DNA from: Chitinophagales bacterium
Lineage (GTDB): Bacteria > Bacteroidota > Bacteroidia > Chitinophagales > UBA10324
DNA length: 64,000 nucleotides
Assembly: GCA_019694975.1 (NCBI GenBank)
Contig: JAIBAY010000002.1
Location: forward strand, 124,001-188,000
Direction: 5' to 3'
How positions within the stretch are numbered: the first letter of the stretch is position 1; each line of letters begins with the position of its first letter. Shown here one piece after another: positions 54,059 through 63,552 of this stretch. The notes below the pieces were generated by a model that was given only the letters and a program-made list of their open reading frames with translations, did no database searches and was not told the DNA's origin. The position numbers were made by a program, and so were the translations under genes.

Positions 54059-56239
54059 ATGAACTACGGGAAAAAATACCTCCTGAGCATTTGCCTGTGC
54101 TTTAGCAGTATTCATCTTTCTGCGCAGCATTGCGACTTACTGCCACCCACCAATCTCACCACAGACAGCATATCATCCTGCAGCGCGATTTTGAGCTGGT
54201 CACCCGGAACTACGGTATTGAAGTATCTCGTTTCATACCGTAAGAAAGGTACCGGGCAGTGGTCGGCTAATGTGAATGTGGGCACCGCACTATCCTGCCA
54301 GTTAACCGGATTGCAAGCGAATACCAAGTACGACTTCTCTGTCGTATCGAAATGCAATGACGGCACAAAAAGCAAAAAAGTGAAGATCACTGCAACAACG
54401 CCTGCCTGTACTTTGCCAGCCAATGTCAGTGTCACCGCCATCAGCAATACATCTGCTTCAATAACCGCAAACAGCAGCTGTTCATTTGATTCGCTTACTG
54501 TAGAATATCAGCCGGTCGGCGGAATATGGAAAACCCGAACTTATCCTGCTGCCGTATCTTATGTGCTCGATGGCCTGGAGGCAGGTGCTGTTTACCTGGT
54601 ACGCATGTCAACCTGCGTCAAACCAATCACCGAATGGACTGCCGTGGATACGCTTTACCTGCAGCATAAGCCCAACATCATCCTGATACTGCTGGATGAT
54701 GCACGATTTGATTACTTCAGCTGCAATGGTGCACCTGCTTTTATTCATACGCCAAATATTGACCGGATAGCAAATGAAGGAGTTAATTTCCAGCGGGCTT
54801 ATGTGGTCAGCTCGTTGTGTTCGCCCAGCCGTGCTACCATTGCAACTGGATTGTTTACCTTGAAGACCGGCGTAACCGATAACCTCAAACCGCTGAATCC
54901 CAACTTTCAAACCATACCGAAAGTACTGGGAGCTAACGGATATTATACTGCACTCGTAGGCAAAAATGAAGGCACCTTCCTGCTGGGCGATGTGCCGGAA
55001 TTCCAATACTACCTTGAATCAGGATTCAATGATAATGACGGAAAGCATTACAATTTCAATGGAAATAAGATTGTCATCAACAAAGCAGATGTACTTACGT
55101 ATAGTGACAGTGCCATTGCACTGATCAAGCGGGTGAATCAGCCGCTCTTGCTCTGGCTGGCCTATCGTGTACCTCATATTCCTGTCAATCCTCTGCCTGC
55201 ATTTAAAGGAGACTATGACGGCTTCCCCATACCATGGAATCCGGATACATCGAAATACACCAACAATTATCCCTCCTTTCTCTACATCGGGAAAACTTTA
55301 CATGGCTATTCGCTCGATAGTACTTACCGTTCAACGATGGAAGATATTGCTGGTGTTGACAGTTGCATCGGCGAGATCATCAAAGCGCTTGAAAATACGG
55401 CTAAGCTTGACAACACGTTGCTCCTCTTTATGTCGGACAACGGATACCTGATGGGCAGCCACTGGCTGAACGGAAAAGTTAAAGCCTATGAGCCGTCTAT
55501 GCGCATTCCGCTTTTCATCCGCTACCCGTCCTGGTTTGCGCCGCAAAGCAAAATCAAAAACCAGTTTGCATTGAATATGGATATTGCTTCAACCGTGTAT
55601 GATGCCGCCGGAGTCACCTTTACAGGACCTATGGATGGACGTTCATTACGGGATTTATACAGTGGCGCATTCAACCGGCAGGAATTTTACTACCTCATGC
55701 CACACAATACCAAAGACAACAATACACCTGCCATCAGGTGCATTCGTGACCAGCATTATAAATACATTCATTATACCTGTAACACCGATACGGTTGAAGA
55801 ATTTTTCGACCTGGAGAATGATTCACTTGAACTGACCAACCAGGTTAATAACAGCGCTTACCAGTCATTGCTTGCTGTCTACAGAATCAAGTACGATTCC
55901 ATACGGCTTGCCTGGAATGACATAGCGCCTGGTCCGGCAAAGGATTGTTACATCGCACAACCTATGGTGCTGAAAGAACAGTTGGAAGAGAGTGAAATAA
56001 TTCCACGCACACCGTTGATTTACCCGACTGTGACCGATGGTCAGCTGGAAATTTTTATTCCGTGGGAAGAAGCTGATGTAAGCCTGTTTGATGTAATGGG
56101 CAAATTTTATGAAAGCTGGAAAACCACTGAAACATATTCGACGATTAATCTGCATAACCTTGCTGACGGATGCTACCTGTTGTGCTTTACCCATGGCGCA
56201 ACAAAAATTGTTAAGCAGGTGATTATCCGGCGTCAATGA
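54059..56239 (+). CDS. Secreted sulfatase with Fn3 domains and T9SS-type tail (paralogue 2)
   Basis: 726 residues, colinear with the preceding sulfatase along its whole length and starting 68 bp after it. Signal peptide ends in HLSAQ. Fn3-like domains are at ~27-115 and ~117-200. The formylglycine Cys is again residue 254 (SLCSPSR), and metal Asps are D213 and D214. LSDNG appears here as MSDNGYLMGSHWLNGK. The conserved tail KQVIIRRQ ends the T9SS-like region. The two genes come from a tandem duplication that is not recent, as DNA similarity is patchy. Divergence in the Fn3 domains and substrate loops may mean distinct but related substrates. Confidence 0.9.
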   Translation: MNYGKKYLLSICLCFSSIHLSAQHCDLLPPTNLTTDSISSCSAILSWSPGTTVLKYLVSYRKKGTGQWSANVNVGTALSCQLTGLQANTKYDFSVVSKCNDGTKSKKVKITATTPACTLPANVSVTAISNTSASITANSSCSFDSLTVEYQPVGGIWKTRTYPAAVSYVLDGLEAGAVYLVRMSTCVKPITEWTAVDTLYLQHKPNIILILLDDARFDYFSCNGAPAFIHTPNIDRIANEGVNFQRAYVVSSLCSPSRATIATGLFTLKTGVTDNLKPLNPNFQTIPKVLGANGYYTALVGKNEGTFLLGDVPEFQYYLESGFNDNDGKHYNFNGNKIVINKADVLTYSDSAIALIKRVNQPLLLWLAYRVPHIPVNPLPAFKGDYDGFPIPWNPDTSKYTNNYPSFLYIGKTLHGYSLDSTYRSTMEDIAGVDSCIGEIIKALENTAKLDNTLLLFMSDNGYLMGSHWLNGKVKAYEPSMRIPLFIRYPSWFAPQSKIKNQFALNMDIASTVYDAAGVTFTGPMDGRSLRDLYSGAFNRQEFYYLMPHNTKDNNTPAIRCIRDQHYKYIHYTCNTDTVEEFFDLENDSLELTNQVNNSAYQSLLAVYRIKYDSIRLAWNDIAPGPAKDCYIAQPMVLKEQLEESEIIPRTPLIYPTVTDGQLEIFIPWEEADVSLFDVMGKFYESWKTTETYSTINLHNLADGCYLLCFTHGATKIVKQVIIRRQ

Positions 56240-56411
56240 TCATCAAGCCTGAGATGATCCGGTATGCCGTAATGCATTCATGAGACATCTTTTCCTGCTA
56301 AGTAATTAACGATGTTGCGCGCTGAATAAAAGTAAATGCAGAGAAATATGTGCAGGATGCCCTGGCATATCTGAAGGTATCGTTTATTCCGATACACTGC
56401 CGGCATTTAAC

Positions 56412-56419
56412 TATTTTTG
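56412..56419 (+). promoter_or_regulatory. -7 box of the DEAD-box helicase gene
   Basis: TATTTTTG. Transcription near 56426 would give a leader of about 22 nt before the TTG start at 56448. No clear -33 box. Confidence 0.4.
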
Positions 56420-56447
56420 CGCCATTCACCATTTACATAAATATATT

Positions 56448-57698
56448 TTGACATTCTCTGATTTTAATCTCTGCGCACCATTGCTGGAAGGGCTGGATGC
56501 CATGGGTTTCCGCAAACCAACACCGATACAGGAAAAAGTTATTCCATTGATTTTAAGTGGTAAAGATGTGATTGCTACCGCACAGACCGGCACGGGAAAA
56601 ACCGCGGCCTACCTGTTGCCGGCATTGCATAACATTTCACACAACAAAATCCCGCATACATCTGTCTTAATTGTGGCGCCCACCCGCGAACTGGCCTTGC
56701 AGATTGATCAGTCATTCCAGGGATTAGCCTATTTCACCCATGCAAGCTCCATAGCTGTGTATGGCGGAAGTGATGGTGATGTGTTTGAACGGGAGAAAAA
56801 GGCGATGAAGGGTGGTGCATCCGCCGTAATTGCTACGCCGGGGAGATTACTCAGTCACCTCAACATGGGCAATGCTAAGTTTGATCAGCTGGATTGCCTG
56901 ATACTCGATGAAGCGGATAAGATGCTCGACATGGGTTTTTATGACGACATCATCCGGATCATCGGTTATGTTCCGGACAAGAGGCAAAACCTGTTATTCA
57001 GCGCAACAATGCCACCGCGCATGCGGGAACTGGCAAGGCGAATCATGAATAACCCCGTAGAGATTAACATTGCCATGAGTAAGCCCGCCGAAGGAATTTT
57101 GCAGGGAGCCTATCTCGTAAGGGACGATCAGAAAACACCGCTGCTGAAAAAACTACTCGACCCTGCTAAGAATACAACGGCCGGAAATAAACCCATCAGC
57201 ACCCTGATTTTTTCATCTACCAAATCAGGCGTGAAAGCACTTGAAAAAGAACTCCGTCATCTGCATCTCCCGGCAAAAGCAATTCACAGTGATCTGACGC
57301 AGGAAGAAAGAGAGAACGTATTACTGAGTTTCAGAACAAAAGCAACGAGCATTTTAGTTGCCACCGATATATTGTCACGCGGTATTGATATTGACAGCAT
57401 TGGGCTGGTCATCAACTACGATGTTCCCGGCGATGCGGAGGATTACGTGCACAGGGTTGGCCGCACTGCCCGTGCCGAAACAACCGGTGTCGCACTCACC
57501 TTCATCAATGAACGCGATCAGCGCAAGTTCGCAGAGATCGAAACACTCATTGAACGTACCATTCCAAAAATCGCACTTCCGCCTGAATTGGGAGAAAGTC
57601 CTGCATGGAATCCGACAAAGCACCATCCACGCACGTTCGGAAGCGGAGCTAAGCGAACAGGCAGATGGAAAGACGGCAAGAACAAGCAAAGAAGATGA
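56448..57698 (+). CDS. DEAD-box RNA helicase
   Basis: 416 residues with a TTG start at 56448; no ATG lies upstream in frame, and FSDFNLCAPLLEGLDAMGFRKPTPIQE is the usual beginning with the Q motif. The motifs are in order: I AQTGTGKT (residues 45-52), Ia PTRELALQ, Ib GG and TPGRL, II DEAD, III SAT, IV LIFSSTKSG, V ATDILSRGIDI and VI HRVGRTAR. The C-terminal ~40 residues are basic. Likely a RhlE/CsdA-like helicase for ribosome assembly or mRNA decay; the subgroup cannot be fixed. Confidence 0.94.
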   Translation: MTFSDFNLCAPLLEGLDAMGFRKPTPIQEKVIPLILSGKDVIATAQTGTGKTAAYLLPALHNISHNKIPHTSVLIVAPTRELALQIDQSFQGLAYFTHASSIAVYGGSDGDVFEREKKAMKGGASAVIATPGRLLSHLNMGNAKFDQLDCLILDEADKMLDMGFYDDIIRIIGYVPDKRQNLLFSATMPPRMRELARRIMNNPVEINIAMSKPAEGILQGAYLVRDDQKTPLLKKLLDPAKNTTAGNKPISTLIFSSTKSGVKALEKELRHLHLPAKAIHSDLTQEERENVLLSFRTKATSILVATDILSRGIDIDSIGLVINYDVPGDAEDYVHRVGRTARAETTGVALTFINERDQRKFAEIETLIERTIPKIALPPELGESPAWNPTKHHPRTFGSGAKRTGRWKDGKNKQRR

Positions 57699-57911
57699 CC
57701 TGTCAACAGGTGAATCTTCAGGATATACAAATCAGTATCTGCCGCCTCTTGTGTTTTCATTTTCAATAATCTCTCTGTACATATTTCTATTCGCTGACGC
57801 ATATAAAATAGGATGACGTCAAATCTCATTCATCCGGGAATCAAATCTGCAGGCCTGCCTGCTGTAAGCGCTACTGAATACTACTGCTGCAATCTACATT
57901 CAAAAATATAG

Positions 57912-58514
57912 TCAATGCTGCAGTGCGGTTTTTTTTCTGATCATCGTCAGATACACCATGGCTCCGTTGTAAAGAAAGAGGTAAACCGGAAACAATGCAT
58001 ACAGCCACTCATGGCCGAAACAAAGCAATAATGAAAATGACCAGGAAATAAATCCAAAATACCAAGCGCTCGTTTTTTGCATCTCCGGTTTTTTATAGGC
58101 GCTTAGTATGGTTGGAATGCCGGCAACAAAGTCGGCTAATATGGCAAATACGGTGGTGATTACCGGATCCTCAGACACAACATAAATACAAAGGCAAACC
58201 AGTCCAAGCAACAAAAAAACCCCGTCACCTTTACTGACCTGGTAATTATTGATTATGAAGGAAAGAAAAAAAATGGCGAAGCAACCTATGGTCGACAGCA
58301 GCAAGCCGGTAAGGCTCCATTGCCAGCCTATACCTGCAATTTGTGAAAGCAGGCTGGTTCCCATCAATAAAGCCCAGCCAAGCCACGACAGCAGGCTCGG
58401 ACGCATTTTTCCCTGGTAGACATCTCTTAACAGGATGAGTTGCGCTGCAATAATCAATAAACCGGCTACGAAGCTGATGTATTGTTCTGTAACGGAAGAA
58501 AATAGCTGTGTCAT
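57912..58514 (-). CDS. Integral membrane protein with about seven helices
   Basis: 200 residues from the preferred ATG at 58514 (the frame continues to 58541 but then meets a MITE-like element). Hydrophobic helices of ~20 residues with loops such as QGKMRPSLLSWLGWALLMG and SAYKKPEMQKTSAWYFGFISWSF; two similar halves suggest an internal repeat, loosely like SWEET/PQ-loop proteins, but no PQ pair is clear. No function recognised. The MITE-like copy D is 30 bp upstream and may have replaced or moved its promoter. Confidence 0.7.
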   Translation of the reverse strand: MTQLFSSVTEQYISFVAGLLIIAAQLILLRDVYQGKMRPSLLSWLGWALLMGTSLLSQIAGIGWQWSLTGLLLSTIGCFAIFFLSFIINNYQVSKGDGVFLLLGLVCLCIYVVSEDPVITTVFAILADFVAGIPTILSAYKKPEMQKTSAWYFGFISWSFSLLLCFGHEWLYALFPVYLFLYNGAMVYLTMIRKKTALQH

Positions 58515-58543
58515 GGGTAAAGTGCCCGGATGTAATAACAAGC

Positions 58544-58666
58544 AGCCATCTCAAAATTCCTGGAGCCATCATGTCCCGATTATTCAGGATCAGGATCTTT
58601 TCAATTCATAGACATGGCTAAATAAATCCGGCATGACCGCATTGATTGCCTGTTTTGAGACAGCTT
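58544..58666 (+). repeat. MITE-like dispersed element, copy D
   Basis: 123 bp, same orientation as copy A. Ends are AGCCATCTCAAAA and TTTTGAGACAGCTT. Middle blocks TCCCGATTATTCAGGATCAGG and GGCTAAATAAATCCGGCATGACC are the two hairpin zones. It lies between the membrane protein start and the 3' end of the next gene. Confidence 0.88.
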
Positions 58667-58745
58667 CTGTTTCTCTTCAATTGACTTCTCCGGCTCGCAG
58701 ATGATTTATGCCTGTATTCCTGGTAAAAGGGTGTTCAGTCATAAC

Positions 58746-60602
58746 CTAATGTTCTATCATGACCTTTCTTGTCACGGATGCTGCTGCAGATTGCAGCTTG
58801 AGCAAGTAAAGGCCATTTTGCATCTGGCGCACATCAACATTTATTTTGTTTTCACCTTCGGCAAGCTGCAAATTTTTCGATAGTAAAATCCTTCCTGCAG
58901 CATCCATAAGCTGCAACAGCATTGTATTTTGTCCGCCTTGCAGTGTAACTGATAACTTATCTGATACCGGCACCGGAAAAATGGTAATGTTATTTATGGA
59001 TGATTGTACTGTTTGAACGGGTGTGGCAAGGCAAGTGCTGATGGTGAAATGCGAGACATTGGTAGACCAGGATGTAGTTGGATTATAGGAAGCCGTAAAC
59101 CAGAATGAACCATCTGCCGGATCTGTCACCATGCCGTTGTAATCACCATAACGGTTGGAGTTATTGTGATTGCTGCCTGCAGCGCCTGTTGTCTCAGCTG
59201 CCGTCATGAGATTGAGTTCATCGCATGCCGCACGGCCGGTTACCATGGCACCAGGATAAATTGTTTCGCTGGAGATATTATACCCTAAAGCAATCGCTCC
59301 ATCATCATTGATGCTGATGCTGCTCATCCAGCGGTTCTCGGCATCGGGTGAATACGTTCCTTCCTGGTACACGTACCATACTCCACCATTCTCTTTGCGC
59401 AGTTCATACCAGCGCACGCCGGCTGTCTCATCACCATCTGCATTCACACCATGCGTGCAGACGATAGATTCATGCGTAAGAAAATTGCGGTATTGAACTT
59501 TGTCCATCACAATATTAGCCAGCGGATCCAGCTTGAGATTGGTGCCGGGCTGCGGGATACAGTTTAAAGAATTAAATCCGCACATCTCGCTGTTGTAATC
59601 CGAAGTAGCCAGGTTGAATGGCCCGCTGATCGTAGAGTTCGCAGGTGTCAGCCAGTCAATCTGCACTTCAAATATTTCCAGGTGATCGGAATCTATCGAT
59701 CCTCCCCATGCATCATCCGCCACTCGTATCATGAGTGCCGGTGAACCTTCCGGTGGTAAATTAGTGCCGGTAAAATTTACCGGTGATGCCGACTCGAAGC
59801 CAATAGAAGGAAATCCGGTGAGGGTGAATTTCTGCACGGTTCCGATAGGAAGGCCATCCAATACTGCTGTTCGGTCAACGGCCCAGATAGTTGGGCTGTT
59901 TGAGTTCGTGGTGATGAAATAGGAATCTCCCCAAGCAGAGAGCTTCGGATAGTCAGGAAATCCTCCTGAAGTGGTAAAGGAATAAACGTACCATTCTCCT
60001 GTTGGATCATTTGTCTGAGATACACAGATCTCCAGTTTGCTGGAGGAACAGGAACCAAGCACAAGCAATACGAAGCGGTCGGCCTGTTCATCATATACCA
60101 TATTCGGGTCGCCACAATCATTGATGCCGGAGAAATCTTTCACCTTCAGTTCATCTACCAGGATGTTGCCCGCTTTATCCCAAATACGTATGAAGGTGCT
60201 GATGTTATTATTGACCATTTGCATTACATGATTGGGGCCGGCCACAATACAGTTATCAGAAGGATCAATATTGGCCGACATGCCTTCCCAATTGGATAAC
60301 ATCGTAAGTTCCGTATCAGATGAATCACGTGTATCTCCCTTTAGCTGTCGTACCGGATCCGCGCCGGATGGTCTTGCATCCGGATTCGTGATCACCGGAT
60401 GATTTTCAAGAGAAGGGTTGTCATGCAACGCCCGGGGCTCATCAAATGAAATAACTTGTTGAGACGAAGGAATGTCACGCAATGCCGGTGATAACCTGAT
60501 GAGCTCTATCGGAACAATCTCAGCATTACCAAAGGTGTAAACCTGTGCATTGAGTTGAATGCAGCAAAGCAGGCTGCAAGCCAGCAGTAGATTTTTTTTC
60601 AT
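58746..60602 (-). CDS. Secreted protein with T9SS sorting domain
   Basis: 618 residues. Signal peptide (LLLACSLLCCIQLNAQ). The body (~60-520) has beta-rich repeats with a VAGPNHVMQMVNNNISTFIRIWDKAG opening, YDEQADRFVLLVLG, WYVYSFTT and DYPKLSAWGDSYFITTNSN, probably a beta-propeller. Similar proteins are found across Bacteroidota as secreted proteins of unknown role. The last ~75 residues (ITIFPVPVSDKLSVTL... GLYLLKLQ... RKVMIEH) are a type A T9SS sorting domain. The gene runs in the same direction as the upstream FAD oxidoreductase with a 96-bp gap. Confidence 0.85.
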   Translation of the reverse strand: MKKNLLLACSLLCCIQLNAQVYTFGNAEIVPIELIRLSPALRDIPSSQQVISFDEPRALHDNPSLENHPVITNPDARPSGADPVRQLKGDTRDSSDTELTMLSNWEGMSANIDPSDNCIVAGPNHVMQMVNNNISTFIRIWDKAGNILVDELKVKDFSGINDCGDPNMVYDEQADRFVLLVLGSCSSSKLEICVSQTNDPTGEWYVYSFTTSGGFPDYPKLSAWGDSYFITTNSNSPTIWAVDRTAVLDGLPIGTVQKFTLTGFPSIGFESASPVNFTGTNLPPEGSPALMIRVADDAWGGSIDSDHLEIFEVQIDWLTPANSTISGPFNLATSDYNSEMCGFNSLNCIPQPGTNLKLDPLANIVMDKVQYRNFLTHESIVCTHGVNADGDETAGVRWYELRKENGGVWYVYQEGTYSPDAENRWMSSISINDDGAIALGYNISSETIYPGAMVTGRAACDELNLMTAAETTGAAGSNHNNSNRYGDYNGMVTDPADGSFWFTASYNPTTSWSTNVSHFTISTCLATPVQTVQSSINNITIFPVPVSDKLSVTLQGGQNTMLLQLMDAAGRILLSKNLQLAEGENKINVDVRQMQNGLYLLKLQSAAASVTRKVMIEH

Positions 60603-60698
60603 GGGAGGAAATTCGGTGGCTCAAGTTAAGAAAGAAACTGCACCGGCACCGAACAAAAAAGTGCAGCATGCATACAGCTGTTTACCGGTTGCGCATAG

Positions 60699-62297
60699 CT
60701 ATGATTTACCGGATCTGATGCAGATGCTGGCAGCGGCATTCTGTCCGTCAATGGCAGCGGATACAATTCCTCCTGCAAAACCTGCTCCTTCGCCGACAGG
60801 ATACAAGCCTTTCACCTGCGGATGCTCCATCGTTTCCCTGTCTCTCGGAATTCTGACCGGCGATGATGTCCTCGACTCCACACCATGCACCACAGCTTCA
60901 TTGGTGAAGTAGCCCTTCATCTTCTTTCCGAAAGCAATGAATCCTTCCTGCAAACGGGTGGCTATTGGTGGCGGTAATATCGTGTGCAATGGCGCTGACC
61001 GGATGCCCGGCTGATAAGATGAAAGGGGCAATGAAGCAGAAATCCTTCCATTCACGAAATCTGCCATACGTTGCGCCGGTGCTGTTTGCGTGCCGCCTCC
61101 GGCTTCACAAGCCATATGTTCCAGGCTTTGCTGATAGGCAAGGCCTGCAAGATTTCCATAGCCGGCATATGGCAACAGGTCTTCCGTTTCAATGCTTACC
61201 ACTACGCCTGAATTCGCAAATACATTGTTACGCTTTGAGGGCGACCAGCCATTCAGTACTACTTCGCCCATGGCTGTGGCACAGGGTGCAATGATACCAC
61301 CCGGGCACATGCAAAAAGAATACACACCACGGCCATTTGACTGATGAACAAAGCTGTAAGCTGCAGCGGGCAGCAACGATCTTTTTCGTTGCAACTCTTC
61401 CTCCGACTGACAATGATATTGCAGACTGTCAATTAAATGCTGCGGATGTTCTATCCTCACTCCCATGGCGAAAGGCTTCGCGGATATCATTATTTTCTTT
61501 CTCTCCAGCAGTTGAAAAATATCACGAGCCGAATGACCGGTCGCAAGGATCAGTTGCCTTGCAGGTAATTCGCTTTCGGCACCTGTCTCCACAGCTTCAG
61601 TCAGCACACCGGTTAACTGATTATCGCTGATGACTATATCCTTTAACCGCGTGTTAAAATGAACCTCACCGCCATGATCTAAAATAGTGTTCCTGATCTG
61701 TTCAATAATCTGTGGCAACTTGTTGGTACCAATATGCGGATGTGCATCTGCCAGGATATCTTCACTTGCACCATGCTGCACGAGCAAATGCAGTATCTTC
61801 TGCACGTCGCCCCGCTTGGTACTGCGTGTGTATAGTTTGCCGTCTGAATACGTTCCCGCACCGCCTTCACCAAAACAATAGTTTGAATCGGGATTTACAA
61901 GGTGTTGCCGGTTCAGGATGGCAAGATCCCTGCGGCGGGCGCGTACAGGTTTGCCACGTTCCAGGATGATGGGTTTAATACCGGATTCAAGCAACCGGAG
62001 TGCAGCAAACAATCCTGCAGGCCCTGCACCGGCAATGACCACGGCCGGTTTTTGATTTGCTTTTTGAAAACTGGCAACAGGTGCGGGATACGCCGGCACA
62101 TCCTTCCCAAATGCTGCCTGTATATGAAGATTAATCTTCACCTGCCGGTGACGTGCATCAATGGAACGGCGAATAATGCGATAACGGATTAAAGCAGGTG
62201 TATCAGCATGCAGCTTTTCCGCAATAATTTTCTTCAGCAGGTTTTCATCCGCAGCTTCCTCCGGTAGCACGACAAGGTGCAAATCCTGATAGATCAT
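60699..62297 (-). CDS. FAD-dependent oxidoreductase of the COG2509 type
   Basis: 532 residues. N-terminal ~75 residues form a small alpha-beta domain seen in this family (YRIIRRSIDARHRQVKINL). The Rossmann FAD motif VVIAGAGPAGLFAALRLLESG is near residue 92, LERGKPVRARR is the second dinucleotide contact, and YCFGEGGAGTYSDGKLYTR is family-typical. VSAAIDGQNAA closes the FAD site at the C-terminus. These are uncharacterised flavin dehydrogenases with an HI0933-like core. Substrate unknown. No signal peptide, so cytosolic. Confidence 0.88.
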   Translation of the reverse strand: MIYQDLHLVVLPEEAADENLLKKIIAEKLHADTPALIRYRIIRRSIDARHRQVKINLHIQAAFGKDVPAYPAPVASFQKANQKPAVVIAGAGPAGLFAALRLLESGIKPIILERGKPVRARRRDLAILNRQHLVNPDSNYCFGEGGAGTYSDGKLYTRSTKRGDVQKILHLLVQHGASEDILADAHPHIGTNKLPQIIEQIRNTILDHGGEVHFNTRLKDIVISDNQLTGVLTEAVETGAESELPARQLILATGHSARDIFQLLERKKIMISAKPFAMGVRIEHPQHLIDSLQYHCQSEEELQRKRSLLPAAAYSFVHQSNGRGVYSFCMCPGGIIAPCATAMGEVVLNGWSPSKRNNVFANSGVVVSIETEDLLPYAGYGNLAGLAYQQSLEHMACEAGGGTQTAPAQRMADFVNGRISASLPLSSYQPGIRSAPLHTILPPPIATRLQEGFIAFGKKMKGYFTNEAVVHGVESRTSSPVRIPRDRETMEHPQVKGLYPVGEGAGFAGGIVSAAIDGQNAAASICIRSGKS

Positions 62298-62463
62298 GGA
62301 AAGTAGCTTTCTTTCAAAAGATCAGTGATGTGAATATATGGACAGGCAAATGAAAGGAAAATCAATCACCTCATTGTACTTCAAAACAACATTTGTTTAA
62401 CATGTCAAATGACCGTATTGATTTATCACAGCTGGCATGCAAAGATGAACCCGGCATGATTCG

Positions 62464-63438
62464 CTAAAGCTGATCCAACCTGATCATCTGCTGCCGCTGC
62501 GGATCCCACAACTTGAGCCGGAAGCAGGCAATAATATCTGAAGGATTGAGCGACGTTTTTTTGGCAACCTGCAATTCAGGTATGGCGGCCATTACTTCTG
62601 GCAACCGGTAGAAAGGAATGCGGGAATTGATATGATGAATATGGTGATAGCCAATGTTGGCTGTCACCCACTTCCAGAAAAAATTCATCTCCATGTGGCT
62701 GGATGATTCCAGGGCAGCATGATCGTAGCTCCATTCGATATCTTCCTTAAATGTGACGCCCGGAAAATTGTGCTGCGCATAAAAAAGATAGGCTCCCATG
62801 GCACAGGCAATGGAGAAAGGAATGCAAACTGATAACAGCCAGACATTCCATCCAAAAAATATGATGATCAGTACGCTGATGGCCAGGTGAAGGATGACTG
62901 CAATCATCGAATCCCAGTGTTTGCCGGGACTGCTGAGAAATGATTGTATGGTCATGCCATATAAAAAAACCGACAGGTATCCGAACAAGATGGTCAGCGG
63001 ATGGCGGATAGCGAGATAACCAATCTGCTGCGCACGGCTGCACTTCAGAAATTTTTCACGGGTGAAAATGGGAAATGATCCGATACTTGCTGTGTAAAGC
63101 CTGGAATTGTGCGCATGATGATAATCATGGGTGCGTTTCCAGATGCTGGTAGGAACGAGTATCAGAATTCCGAATGCGGTGAAGAAGGCATCAGCAAGCC
63201 ACGATTTTGTTAAAATCGAATGATGCTGATGATCATGATAAATGACGAACAAACGAACCAGTACCAATCCCGCCATAATACTGCAGGCTATTCTTCCTGC
63301 CAAAAAGGGAACCCAAACCGTTCCTGCAAATAGTGCAACCAGGATAGCAAGCGTTGATACGGTGTAATACCAACTCAGCCAACGCACTTCTTTTGCGTAG
63401 GGTTTGGTGGCTAAAATAAGTTCTTTGCCTTGTCGCAT
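62464..63438 (-). CDS. Membrane fatty acid desaturase
   Basis: 324 residues. The three His boxes of the family are visible: HDHQHH (residues 68-73), HDYHHAH (104-110) and HHIHH near residue 265. Four or more hydrophobic helices surround them. It uses a di-iron site and O2 to put a double bond into acyl chains. The subgroup is similar to stearoyl-CoA/omega-3 type bacterial desaturases; the position specificity is unknown. A -7 box TACTTTTG (63463-63456, minus) lies about 20 bp upstream of the start. Confidence 0.9.
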   Translation of the reverse strand: MRQGKELILATKPYAKEVRWLSWYYTVSTLAILVALFAGTVWVPFLAGRIACSIMAGLVLVRLFVIYHDHQHHSILTKSWLADAFFTAFGILILVPTSIWKRTHDYHHAHNSRLYTASIGSFPIFTREKFLKCSRAQQIGYLAIRHPLTILFGYLSVFLYGMTIQSFLSSPGKHWDSMIAVILHLAISVLIIIFFGWNVWLLSVCIPFSIACAMGAYLFYAQHNFPGVTFKEDIEWSYDHAALESSSHMEMNFFWKWVTANIGYHHIHHINSRIPFYRLPEVMAAIPELQVAKKTSLNPSDIIACFRLKLWDPQRQQMIRLDQL

Positions 63439-63455
63439 CTATCAGAAAGATTACA

Positions 63456-63463
63456 CAAAAGTA
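63456..63463 (-). promoter_or_regulatory. -7 box of the desaturase gene
   Basis: TACTTTTG on the minus strand, just upstream of the ATG at 63438. It would give a leader of only about 11 nt. No clear -33 box. Confidence 0.35.
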
Positions 63464-63552
63464 ACGAAAGAACAGCGAAGCGGCTAAGAGGTTTTACTTT
63501 TTCAGATGAAACGGCAAACGCATATGCATCGATACCATGTTCCCATGATGTA

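Noticed and set aside
60559..60912. 117-codon plus-strand ORF spanning the gap between two minus-strand genes
   Set aside because: Mostly antisense to the FAD oxidoreductase gene; the part in the gap has no start context or family likeness.
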